11,832 nt of DNA from an uncultured Bacteroidales bacterium (GTDB lineage: Bacteria > Bacteroidota > Bacteroidia > Bacteroidales > UBA932). The notes below the pieces were generated by a model that had not been told where the DNA came from, did not search any database, and saw nothing but the letters and a program-made list of their open reading frames with translations. Shown here piece after piece: positions 5,029-11,832 of the stretch. The DNA is taken from contig CAMFSN010000050.1 of NCBI GenBank assembly GCA_945983015.1, forward strand, positions 1 to 11,832, read 5' to 3'. The stretch's first letter is position 1. Every line of letters begins with the position of its first letter. A program made the translations under genes and the position numbers.

Positions 5029-6222
5029 ATGAATGCATTACTTAACGAGGTATGTGCTAAGTTCACTCTGCCTCAAGAGACCAAGGCTGCAGGTATTTAC
5101 CCGTACTACAAGCCTATCTCCTCGGGCCAGGATCCCGTCGTAAAGATGGCAGACGGCTCAGAAGTGCTGATGTTCGGATCAAACTCCTATCTGGGACTTT
5201 CAGATGATCCGAGGCTTAAGGAAGCTGCTATCAAAGCCATTGAAAAATATGGTACCAGCTGTTCCGGAAGCCGATTCCTTAACGGTACCCTCGACATTCA
5301 CGAGGAACTCGAAGCAAAATTGGCCAAATTCGTAGGAAAAGAAGCTGCGGTTACTTTCAGCACCGGCTTCCAGGTTAATCTGGGAGTGGTGAGCGCGCTG
5401 GGAGGACGTGGAGGCTATATCCTGCTGGACGATACCGACCACGCCTGCATCATAGACGGCAGCCGCCTGTCCTGGAGCACGGTATATAAGTTCAAGCACA
5501 ACGATATGTCTGCCCTGGAGCAAAAACTGAAGGTCTGCGAAGCAGAAGCTCCGAAGCTCATCGTGGTGGATGGAGTATATTCTATGCTCGGAGACCTCTG
5601 TCCGCTTCCACAACTCTGTGAATTGGCCGAGAAATATAATGCTGCAGTGATGGTGGATGACGCTCACGGTCTGGGCGTGTTCGGAAAGAACGGCTCAGGT
5701 ACAGCCGACTACTTCGGCCTGACGGATAAGGTGGACCTGATTATGGGTACCTTCTCCAAGAGCTTTGGCTCCCTGGGTGGATTTATAGCCGGAAGCTCTA
5801 CAGTCATCAACTTCATCAAGCACACTTCCCGCTCACTGATCTTCAGCGCCTCTATGACTCCGGCCGCAGTGGCAGCCGCCTCAAGGGCTCTGGATATAAT
5901 GCAGGAAGAACCTGAAAGACTGGAGCACCTCTGGGACATCACCCGCTATGCCTGGAAGAAGTTCAGAGACAATGGCTTCGACATCAACGCTACCCAGTCG
6001 CCTATCATCCCACTGATGGTAAGGGACACCACAAAGGCTCTGACCGTGGTAAAATTGGCCTACGAGGAAGGTGTGTTCATCACCCCTGTAATCGCTCCGG
6101 CAGTGGCTGAGAAGGATGTGCTTATCCGTTTCGCCCTGATGGCTACCCACACGAAAGAGCATATCGACATCGCAGTGGAGAAACTGACGAAAGTGTTCAA
6201 GCAGGTGGGCATCATCGAATAA
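5029..6222 (+). CDS. spt: Serine palmitoyltransferase (alpha-oxoamine synthase)
   Basis: The product has 397 residues. It is a PLP-dependent fold-type I enzyme of the alpha-oxoamine synthase family, which condenses an amino acid with an acyl-CoA. Visible active-site elements are His138 in DDTDHACIIDG (stacks on PLP), Asp210 and His213 in VDDAHG, and the Schiff-base Lys244 in GTFSKSFGSLGGF. Blocks SRFLNGTLDIH (81-91), KHNDMSALEQKL (156-167) and LMATHTKEHIDIAVEKL (370-386) resemble the characterised Bacteroides enzyme more than glycine C-acetyltransferase or 8-amino-7-oxononanoate synthase, so serine plus palmitoyl-CoA (or a branched acyl-CoA) giving 3-ketosphinganine is the best call. There is no N-terminal membrane segment, so the protein is soluble and cytoplasmic as in other bacterial SPTs. 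It is the first gene of a tight plus-strand run, followed after 3 nt by an SDR. Confidence 0.88.
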   Translation: MNALLNEVCAKFTLPQETKAAGIYPYYKPISSGQDPVVKMADGSEVLMFGSNSYLGLSDDPRLKEAAIKAIEKYGTSCSGSRFLNGTLDIHEELEAKLAKFVGKEAAVTFSTGFQVNLGVVSALGGRGGYILLDDTDHACIIDGSRLSWSTVYKFKHNDMSALEQKLKVCEAEAPKLIVVDGVYSMLGDLCPLPQLCELAEKYNAAVMVDDAHGLGVFGKNGSGTADYFGLTDKVDLIMGTFSKSFGSLGGFIAGSSTVINFIKHTSRSLIFSASMTPAAVAAASRALDIMQEEPERLEHLWDITRYAWKKFRDNGFDINATQSPIIPLMVRDTTKALTVVKLAYEEGVFITPVIAPAVAEKDVLIRFALMATHTKEHIDIAVEKLTKVFKQVGIIE

Positions 6223-6225
6223 CTT

Positions 6226-7020
6226 ATGGTTATCCTCATAACTGGAATCACTTCGGGATTCGGTAAAGCTATGGCTGAAGCCCTTCAGGCCGATGGCCAC
6301 AAGGTCTATGGCACCCATAGGAAAGCCAATGACTTTATCCCCGGAGTGCATTATATCAAGGCTGAATCCACCATTCAGGAAGACGTGGAAAGAGCCGTAA
6401 AGGAAGTGATGGATGCCGAGGGCCGTATCGATGTCTTTATCAACAACGCCGGAATGGGCATTGGCGGGCCGCTGGAGTTCTGTTCCATTGAGGACTGCCA
6501 ACGACAGATGGATGTGAACTTTATGGGTATGGTACGCTATATCCGGCAGATAGTTCCCATAATGAGAAGGCAGGGCGGCGGACATATCATTTGCCTCAGT
6601 AGCATAGGAGGTCTGATAGGACTGCCTTATCAGGGAATGTACAGTGCTTCGAAATTCGCCATTGAGGGTTACTGCGAAGCCCTTAGGCTGGAAGTGAGTG
6701 GCTTTGGAATCAAAGTCACCACCATAGAACCGGGGGATTTCGCCACTTCCTTTACCGCCCAGAGAAAGAGCGTGGACAATCCTCAGGTACACGAAATCTA
6801 TCCGGGTTACAAGAATTCCCTTGCTAGTATAGAAAAAGACGAGAAAGGCGGTTTGAAGCCGGAATTCCTGGCTAAAAAGATTCGTCGCATTATTCGCACT
6901 CCTCGTCCTGCTTACCATTATGTTATAGCTAGTTTTTTACAAAGATTAGCTATATTCGCGAAAGTGGTGCTGCCTGCACGACTTTTTGCGAAAATAATGA
7001 AATTATACTACAAGGTCTAA
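6226..7020 (+). CDS. Short-chain dehydrogenase/reductase, candidate 3-ketosphinganine reductase
   Basis: The product has 264 residues and is a classical SDR. The cofactor motif TGITSGFG is at 6-13, NNAG at 73-76, Asn98, and the catalytic Ser126, Tyr139 and Lys143 (LSS..., YSASK). Arg32 and nearby basic residues after the second strand (GTHRKA) suggest NADPH. The C-terminal 35 residues are hydrophobic and basic (FLQRLAIFAKVVLPARLFAK), which may bind it to the membrane, as expected for an enzyme acting on a lipid ketone. The ATG lies 3 nt after the spt stop, so the two are probably translated in concert. From context I infer NADPH reduction of 3-ketosphinganine to sphinganine. The sequence alone would also allow another lipid or sugar ketone, since SDR specificity cannot be read from motifs. 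Confidence 0.85.
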   Translation: MVILITGITSGFGKAMAEALQADGHKVYGTHRKANDFIPGVHYIKAESTIQEDVERAVKEVMDAEGRIDVFINNAGMGIGGPLEFCSIEDCQRQMDVNFMGMVRYIRQIVPIMRRQGGGHIICLSSIGGLIGLPYQGMYSASKFAIEGYCEALRLEVSGFGIKVTTIEPGDFATSFTAQRKSVDNPQVHEIYPGYKNSLASIEKDEKGGLKPEFLAKKIRRIIRTPRPAYHYVIASFLQRLAIFAKVVLPARLFAKIMKLYYKV

Positions 7021-7021
7021 T

Positions 7022-8917
7022 ATGCAAGTAACATTTAAGATTGAATATCACACCATTTGGGGTGAGAGTCTGGCCCTGTCCCTGAAGGGTCGCAAGTATC
7101 CGATGGAGTGGAACAGCGGTGACATCTGGAGTGTCACTGTGGACAAAGTAAGTGTCGCAGATCTGAAAGAATACTCTTATCTGCTTATGCGTGATGGTCT
7201 TATCTCCCGTATGGAGTGGGACAAACATAGCGCGAAACCAAATGGCCGTCAGAAGAGTGCCGAGATTGTGGACAGTTGGATCGACTGTCCCATAGCCGGC
7301 TGCCCTTTCCCACAGAAACATCAGGCTGAGAAATTCGACAGACCAGGCTTCCGTGGAGCCGGCACTGCGATTCCTGTATTCTCCCTGAGAAGCGAGAAGG
7401 ATTTCGGAATCGGCGAGTTCCGGGACCTCAGGCCCCTGGTGGACTGGGCCGCCTCTACAGGCCAATCCATCATCCAGCTTCTGCCTATCAACGACACCAC
7501 CCGCAAAGGCGAGTGGAAGGATTCCTATCCATATAGTCCGGTGAGCAGTTTCGCCCTTCACCCGCTGTATATTCATCTTCAGGACCTGGGAGTGAAGGAG
7601 ACTGCCAGCTTCAAAAAGAAACAGGCGGAACTCAATGCCCTGCCTGAATTGGATTATCCTCGGGTATTCAAAGAGAAGATGGCACTTGTCCGCAAGGCCT
7701 TCCTTAACAGGGGTGCCAAAGACCTGGAGAGCAAGGCTTACGTGAAGTTCTATAAGGAGAATGCCTATTGGCTTGACGAATATGCCGAATTCTGTGCACA
7801 GAGGGATGCCAATGAGGCTGAGTACCACTGCTGGATTCAGTATCATCTGGACAAGCAGTTGAGCGAGGAAGTCTCTTATGCCCGTTCAAAGGGTATCTCC
7901 CTGAAAGGTGACCTGCCTATCGGAGTGAGCTCCGACAGCGCTGATGCCTACTTCCATCCTGAACTTTTCAACCTGGACTCCTGCGCAGGCGCACCACCTG
8001 ATTATTTCTCCAAGGATGGTCAGAACTGGGGCTTCCCTACCTATAACTGGGACGAGATGGCAAAGGATGACTTCGCCTGGTGGAAGAGCCGCCTGAAGAA
8101 GATGAGCGAATACTTCGATGCCTTCAGAATAGACCATATCCTGGGATTCTTCAGAATCTGGGAGATTCCTTCAGAATATAAGAGTGGCCTGATGGGACAC
8201 TTTAACCCTGCCCTGCCATATAGCGCTGATGAGATTTACTTTATGCAGTTGCCTCGCGAGGGCTTGTTCCTGGAGGATCCTCGTCACCCTGGCTTCTATC
8301 AGCCAATGATTACTCCTGATACATCTAAACTGGCTCAGTGGCAGAAAGACCGTTACAACGCCCTTTACACTGATTTCTTCTATCATCGTCACGATGAGTT
8401 CTGGAGAAAGAATGCCGAAAGGAAACTGCCTGAACTGCTGAGTGCAAGCGGAATGCTGGCCTGCGGTGAAGATCTGGGTATGGTTCCAGACTGTGTGCCT
8501 GGAGTTATGGACCACTGGAAGATCCTTTCTCTGGAGATGACACAAATGGATAAGGGCCACGCCTGGCCTTACCTCAGCGTATGTGCTACCTCCAGCCACG
8601 ACATGGCTAACCTCCGTCTCCAAAATTTGGAGGCTGGCAAGGGGGATATGCCTGCCTGGGAAGTAAGACGGGTTCTTTGGGATCACCTGAACTCCTGCTG
8701 TATGCTGGCAATCTTCCCTATTCAGGACTGGATTGCTCTGGACGAGACGCTTCGCAGAAAGGACTTCGAGAACGAGAGGATAAACCAGCCTGCTGACCCT
8801 AATCACCACTGGAGGTATCGTCTGCACCTGAATGTGGAGGATCTGCTTACAGAAAAAGCCTCCGAACTGAGGGTTCAGATCGAAGGCCTTATAAAAGACA
8901 GTAATCGCTACTGTTAA
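7022..8917 (+). CDS. malQ: 4-alpha-glucanotransferase (GH77), short form
   Basis: The product has 631 residues. It is an amylomaltase/disproportionating enzyme that moves alpha-1,4-glucan segments between maltooligosaccharides in the cytoplasm. Residues 1-75 look like one CBM20-type starch-binding domain (FKIEYHTIWGESLALSLKG). The GH77 barrel starts at GAGTAIPVFSLRSEKDFGIG (112-131). The nucleophile is Asp371 in FRIDHILGFFRIWEIP, the acid/base Glu483 in CGEDLGMVPDCV, and the third acid Asp527 in SSHDMANLR. Related Bacteroidales DPE2-like enzymes are, from memory, near 890 residues with two CBM20 domains; here the second appears missing, with only about 30 linker residues before the barrel. 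The ATG is 1 nt after the SDR stop, so it is likely coupled to the sphingolipid genes although the pathway differs. The stop overlaps the floA stop on the other strand. Confidence 0.95.
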   Translation: MQVTFKIEYHTIWGESLALSLKGRKYPMEWNSGDIWSVTVDKVSVADLKEYSYLLMRDGLISRMEWDKHSAKPNGRQKSAEIVDSWIDCPIAGCPFPQKHQAEKFDRPGFRGAGTAIPVFSLRSEKDFGIGEFRDLRPLVDWAASTGQSIIQLLPINDTTRKGEWKDSYPYSPVSSFALHPLYIHLQDLGVKETASFKKKQAELNALPELDYPRVFKEKMALVRKAFLNRGAKDLESKAYVKFYKENAYWLDEYAEFCAQRDANEAEYHCWIQYHLDKQLSEEVSYARSKGISLKGDLPIGVSSDSADAYFHPELFNLDSCAGAPPDYFSKDGQNWGFPTYNWDEMAKDDFAWWKSRLKKMSEYFDAFRIDHILGFFRIWEIPSEYKSGLMGHFNPALPYSADEIYFMQLPREGLFLEDPRHPGFYQPMITPDTSKLAQWQKDRYNALYTDFFYHRHDEFWRKNAERKLPELLSASGMLACGEDLGMVPDCVPGVMDHWKILSLEMTQMDKGHAWPYLSVCATSSHDMANLRLQNLEAGKGDMPAWEVRRVLWDHLNSCCMLAIFPIQDWIALDETLRRKDFENERINQPADPNHHWRYRLHLNVEDLLTEKASELRVQIEGLIKDSNRYC

Positions 8918-9864
8918 TCCTTAGCGATAGATTCACGCATCTCGGTATCGGCTTGGATGTTTTTCATCCTGTAATAGTCCATGATACCGAGATTGCCGTT
9001 TCTAAAGGCCTCAGCCATAGCGAGAGGCACCTGACTTTCAGCTTCGATAACAGTGGCGCGGGCCTCCTGGGCCTTGGCCTTCATCTCCTGCTCGAGGGCT
9101 ACGGCCATGGCACGGCGCTCCTCGGCACGGGCCTGAGCGATGTTCTTATCTGCCTCGGCTTGATCCATCTGAAGCACGGCGCCGATGTTCTTGCCCACAT
9201 CTATGTCAGCGATATCGATTGAGAGAATCTCGAAAGCGGTTCCCGCATCCAGACCCTTGCCCAGTACAAGCTTGGATATCTTGTCCGGATTTTCGAGCAC
9301 GTCCTTGTGGCTATCGGCTGAACCTATGGAGGATACTATACCCTCTCCTACACGGGCGAGCACGGTCTCTTCTCCGGCACCTCCGACGAGTTGCTTGATA
9401 TTCGCCCTGACGGTTACTCTGGCCTTGCAAATCAGCTGGATACCGTCCTTGGCCACAGCTGTTACCGGAGGAGTGTTGATAACCTTAGGATTTACGGACA
9501 TCTGCACAGCCTCGAACACGTCGCGGCCGGCCAGGTCTATCGCAGCAGCCATCTGGAAATCCAGAGGGATATTGGCCTTGGCAGCGGAAATGAGGGCCAT
9601 TACGACCTTGCCGACATTACCCTTGGCCAGGTAGTGGGCCTCAAGTTCATTGGCATTCAATCTTAAGCCGGCCTTAGTGCCGGTAATCATAGCGACCACG
9701 ATGGTGGAAGGGTTGACGCCTCTCCAACGCATCAGCACGAGGTGGAGCAGGGAGATGCGTACGCCTGACAGGATAGCCTGAAACCACATCCCGACAGGAA
9801 AGAACCATAAAAGGATGATAAGAGCTACGATAACTACCGCAACCCAGATGATGATTTGTGTCAT
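8914..9864 (-). CDS. floA: Flotillin-like membrane microdomain protein FloA
   Basis: The product has 316 residues, close to Bacillus FloA. FloA scaffolds functional membrane microdomains in the inner membrane. A membrane hairpin spans about residues 3-22 (IIIWVAVVIVALIILLWFF). The region VMRWRGVNPSTIV-like (44-57) leads into a PHB/SPFH-like domain rich in short beta strands (about 70-225), and an Ala/Glu-rich coiled coil lies at about 234-275 (AEADKNIAQARAEERRAMAV) for oligomerisation. The C-terminus NLGIMDYYRMKNIQADTEMR is a family signature. It is the last gene of the PD40-nfeD-floA run, 6 nt after the nfeD-like stop. The pairing with an NfeD protein is conserved across bacteria and supports the call. 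No terminator hairpin fits between it and malQ because the stops overlap. Confidence 0.96.
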   Translation of the reverse strand: MTQIIIWVAVVIVALIILLWFFPVGMWFQAILSGVRISLLHLVLMRWRGVNPSTIVVAMITGTKAGLRLNANELEAHYLAKGNVGKVVMALISAAKANIPLDFQMAAAIDLAGRDVFEAVQMSVNPKVINTPPVTAVAKDGIQLICKARVTVRANIKQLVGGAGEETVLARVGEGIVSSIGSADSHKDVLENPDKISKLVLGKGLDAGTAFEILSIDIADIDVGKNIGAVLQMDQAEADKNIAQARAEERRAMAVALEQEMKAKAQEARATVIEAESQVPLAMAEAFRNGNLGIMDYYRMKNIQADTEMRESIAKD

Positions 9865-9870
9865 AATTTA

Positions 9871-10344
9871 TTAATTATTAACAGGTTTTACAAGAATCTG
9901 ATTATTCTCGATGGCTACGACCTCCACTTCGGTCTCGGGGTCTATCAGTTTCCCGTCGGCAGAGCAGACCTCACAGCTCAAGCCTTCGAAACGGACGGTT
10001 CCGCGAGGGGCGAGCCTGGTAAGACTGTGACCTTTCTGCCCGAGAGAGACCTTCTGGCTGTCGTTTTGGACAGAGGCCCTGATCTCATCCTTGAGTTCGA
10101 GTCTTTTCCAGGTCTTTTCCTTAAGCATAAACACCAGCATCACTATAATGATCAGCACGTCTATGGCTGTCACTATGGTTCCTGCCTTTGCTCCAAGATT
10201 CTGAAAGGCATAGACTGAAGAATAAATCAAGGATGCCAATCCCAGTATTCCGCTTATGCCAATTCCTGTGAATATCAGGAATTCGGCCAGAAGGGCTATC
10301 ACTCCGAAGAATATGAGGCTAATGATAATTAGAGTCGGTGTCAT
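9871..10344 (-). CDS. NfeD-like membrane protein with OB-fold domain
   Basis: The product has 157 residues from the ATG at 10342-10344; a TTG two codons earlier (10350) would overlap the upstream stop and is less likely. Three membrane segments are at about 5-21, 25-45 and 55-74, with a short basic stretch (KEKTWKRLELK) after the third. The C-terminal domain at about 101-154 has the NfeD OB-fold pattern GQKGHSLTRLAPRGTVRFEG, then DGKLIDPETEVEVVAIENNQILVKP. This is the short form without the ClpP-like serine protease domain. Such proteins are partners of flotillin-like proteins, and the neighbour floA 6 nt downstream fits this. It follows the TPR/PD40 gene by only 2 nt. Confidence 0.92.
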   Translation of the reverse strand: MTPTLIIISLIFFGVIALLAEFLIFTGIGISGILGLASLIYSSVYAFQNLGAKAGTIVTAIDVLIIIVMLVFMLKEKTWKRLELKDEIRASVQNDSQKVSLGQKGHSLTRLAPRGTVRFEGLSCEVCSADGKLIDPETEVEVVAIENNQILVKPVNN

Positions 10345-10346
10345 AA

Positions 10347-11411
10347 TCAATAGTTGATATAATGAAGTCTAATAGGCTTGCCTATGTTCCGCTTCAAGAA
10401 GATGAAGGAGCCTTCAACTCCTGCCACTTCCCTGTCCACTTCCTCGCTTATCTCACGTGTGCGTGCGTTAGAATTGAATATGTACTCTTCCACGCGGATT
10501 CTTTCCTCTGCCAATTGTTCCAGTTCGGCCTGGTAGGTAGGACGCTCTTCGCTGCTGGCTCTCTCCATCAAAGAGGCTAGCTCCCGCTCCCTTTCCACCA
10601 GTGACTGATAGCGCTCGGCCCAAGGATCGCTCTCCGGAAGGGATGCTCCCCCGATAAGTGTGTTCTGACTTAGCTCAGGAATGAGTTGAGCCATCTCTAC
10701 CCTGGAGGAATCCGTCGTGTAAGTGGTGTAGTCCACAGAAGCATTCTTATCTATCACATAGACATATACGCTGTCCTTTGAGCAGGAGCGGTTAGAGGCG
10801 AAGAGATTAAACATCCCGTCTTCCGTCTCCATAAATAGAAAGTCATCTCCAGAAGAGGAATATGGGAAGCCTAGATTTCTGGCTTCTGACCATTCCCCCA
10901 GATTCTCATCCCAGTCACAGTAGTACAGGTCATATCCGCCATACCCATCTTCACTGACGGCGGAATAGTAGAGCTTATCCTCGTAAGTCATAGAGAAAAG
11001 CCTCTCCTCTCCCTCATTCTGACTTAGATAAAGCTCATCCTCGGGACCAGGATGATAAATATACTGCGGAGTCCCCTCCACCTGACGGAATGACTTGTCC
11101 GGCAAGGGATAATACAGGAAGAAATCCCGAAGGGAAAAACGGGCCCTGGCCACCACCTTAAGCACCGGTACCTGCTGGGTCTGGGCCAATACGCTGTCGC
11201 ATCTCTGTATCTCCTCTCCCAATTGCACACGAGACAGGGAATCGGCGGCCAATTCCTGCGCCAATTCATAACATCTTATAGCTTTTTCGTAATTATAGCT
11301 GTCCCTATAACTCTTCGCGTCCCTTATCAGACTGTCAAGTTGTTGAGCCCCTGTCTGAAAGGGCAGAAACAAAAAGAAAAGGAAGCTTAAAAGGCCTGTA
11401 AATCTCTTCAT
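10347..11411 (-). CDS. Exported TPR and PD40-repeat protein with C-terminal coiled coil
   Basis: The product has 354 residues from MKRFTG; the ATG three codons upstream (11420) sits too close to the predicted promoter. A signal peptide ends near QTGA|QQ, so it should be periplasmic or outer-membrane associated. A TPR-like helical pair follows (about 25-75; SYNYEKAIRCYELAQEL). Residues about 120-210 carry PD40/WD40-like strands: KLYYSAVSEDGYGGYDLYYC, then WSEARNLGFPYSSSGDDF and a closing NLFASNR, as in the propeller region of Bacteroidota OmpA-family proteins. No OmpA peptidoglycan-binding domain is present; instead residues about 265-315 form a charged coiled coil (LVERERELASLMERA). Its exact role is unknown. 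As the first gene before nfeD-like and floA, it could be the periplasmic partner of that membrane assembly. Confidence 0.82.
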   Translation of the reverse strand: MKRFTGLLSFLFFLFLPFQTGAQQLDSLIRDAKSYRDSYNYEKAIRCYELAQELAADSLSRVQLGEEIQRCDSVLAQTQQVPVLKVVARARFSLRDFFLYYPLPDKSFRQVEGTPQYIYHPGPEDELYLSQNEGEERLFSMTYEDKLYYSAVSEDGYGGYDLYYCDWDENLGEWSEARNLGFPYSSSGDDFLFMETEDGMFNLFASNRSCSKDSVYVYVIDKNASVDYTTYTTDSSRVEMAQLIPELSQNTLIGGASLPESDPWAERYQSLVERERELASLMERASSEERPTYQAELEQLAEERIRVEEYIFNSNARTREISEEVDREVAGVEGSFIFLKRNIGKPIRLHYINY

Positions 11412-11435
11412 CCCGGGCATTTATGCTTATCGCCA

Positions 11436-11443
11436 CAAAAATA
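11436..11443 (-). promoter_or_regulatory. Putative -7 element of the PD40-nfeD-floA operon
   Basis: On the minus strand TATTTTTG matches TAnnTTTG exactly, about 25 nt before the ATG at 11411. A matching TTTG about 20 nt upstream is not seen. The closeness to the alternative ATG at 11420 favours the downstream start. Confidence 0.45.
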
Positions 11444-11463
11444 ATAAATTAATGGATTAGTCC

Positions 11464-11493
11464 TTTCTTTATGGGAAAAATTTTGTAAATTTG
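11464..11493 (+). promoter_or_regulatory. Promoter of secDF
   Basis: TAAATTTG at 11486-11493 fits TAnnTTTG exactly; a degenerate -33 TTTC lies at 11464-11467 with an 18-nt spacer. The start would be near 11500, giving a leader of about 46 nt, AT-rich, to the ATG at 11546. It is back to back with the promoter of the minus-strand operon. Confidence 0.55.
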
Positions 11494-11545
11494 CGGGCTT
11501 TATGGTTTAATAAGGAAAATTAAATATTAAAATTATAAAAACATT

Positions 11546-11832
11546 ATGCAAAGTAAAGGCGCAATCAGATTTGTCACCATCGTACTTGCAATCGCCTGCA
11601 TCTATCAGCTCTCATTCACGGCTGTATCAGGCATCCTGGAGAAAAAGGCTCAGAACTATGCTGAAAGCAAAGCCGAGGCCTTTGATCTCAGTAAGGTAGC
11701 CCTCGAGGACCAGGCTTATGTCCTCGACTCGGTTAAAAAGTACGAAACCAGATGGTACACAGACTCCATCTCTACTGAAAAAGTATTCTTCGGTCTTACT
11801 TACAAAGACGTCAAAGCTAAGGAGATCAGCCT
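11546..11832 (+). CDS. secDF: Protein translocase SecDF, N-terminal part only
   Basis: 95 codons are visible before the window ends. The start MQSKGAIRFVTIVLAIACIYQLSF contains the first transmembrane helix (about 8-30), followed by a charged periplasmic region (EKKAQNYAESKAEAFDLSKVALEDQAYVLDSV). This N-terminus is typical of the fused SecD-SecF protein of Bacteroidota, which uses the proton gradient to pull proteins through SecYEG. The fusion itself cannot be seen here because the rest is missing. The gene is divergent from the PD40-nfeD-floA run and has its own promoter. Confidence 0.8.
   Translation, partial: MQSKGAIRFVTIVLAIACIYQLSFTAVSGILEKKAQNYAESKAEAFDLSKVALEDQAYVLDSVKKYETRWYTDSISTEKVFFGLTYKDVKAKEIS

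Noticed and set aside
5881..6918. Minus-strand ORF of 345 codons
   Set aside because: It spans the junction of spt and the SDR in antisense, so it is an artefact of their codon use.

Overview
This window looks like a chromosomal segment of a member of the order Bacteroidales (phylum Bacteroidota) with roughly 50% GC. The evidence is a PheS with a Cys4 insertion, a serine palmitoyltransferase, a DPE2-like MalQ, SPI- and SPII-exported proteins, a SecDF-type start, and promoters of the Bacteroidota form TTTG-N(~20)-TAnnTTTG. I cannot assign a genus from the sequence.

Layout. Positions 2-352 (minus) hold the start of a lipoprotein with an Ig/FN3-like domain. A tRNA-Gly(GCC) with a textbook promoter and a hairpin terminator follows (561-706). 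Positions 676-1260 form a gene-poor, repeat-rich island: about 86 bp covering the last bases of the tRNA, its terminator and downstream DNA recur 499 bp further on. Between the two copies lie four 51-bp tandem units, which are both hairpin-forming and open in one reading frame, and a GA-rich tract. Positions 1349-3240 (minus) are a likely operon: small exported helical protein, pheS, then a DUF2147 protein. From an overlapping divergent promoter region, 3289-4980 (plus) encodes an exported C69 dipeptidase. Positions 5029-8917 (plus) are a tight three-gene run: serine palmitoyltransferase, a short-chain dehydrogenase/reductase and a short MalQ, with gaps of 3 and 1 nt. MalQ converges on floA with overlapping stop codons. 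Positions 8914-11411 (minus) are a TPR/PD40 exported protein, an NfeD-like protein and FloA. Divergent from these, secDF begins at 11546 and runs off the end.

How the genes work together. Serine palmitoyltransferase and the adjacent reductase could catalyse the first two steps of sphingolipid base synthesis (condensation, then reduction of the 3-keto intermediate). NfeD and FloA form the conserved membrane-microdomain pair, here led by a periplasmic TPR/PD40 protein. The most unusual part is the 676-1260 island next to the tRNA. It looks either like the remnant of a repeat-bearing cassette or like a decayed gene with 17-residue tandem repeats. No integrase, transposase or cas gene is visible in the window.
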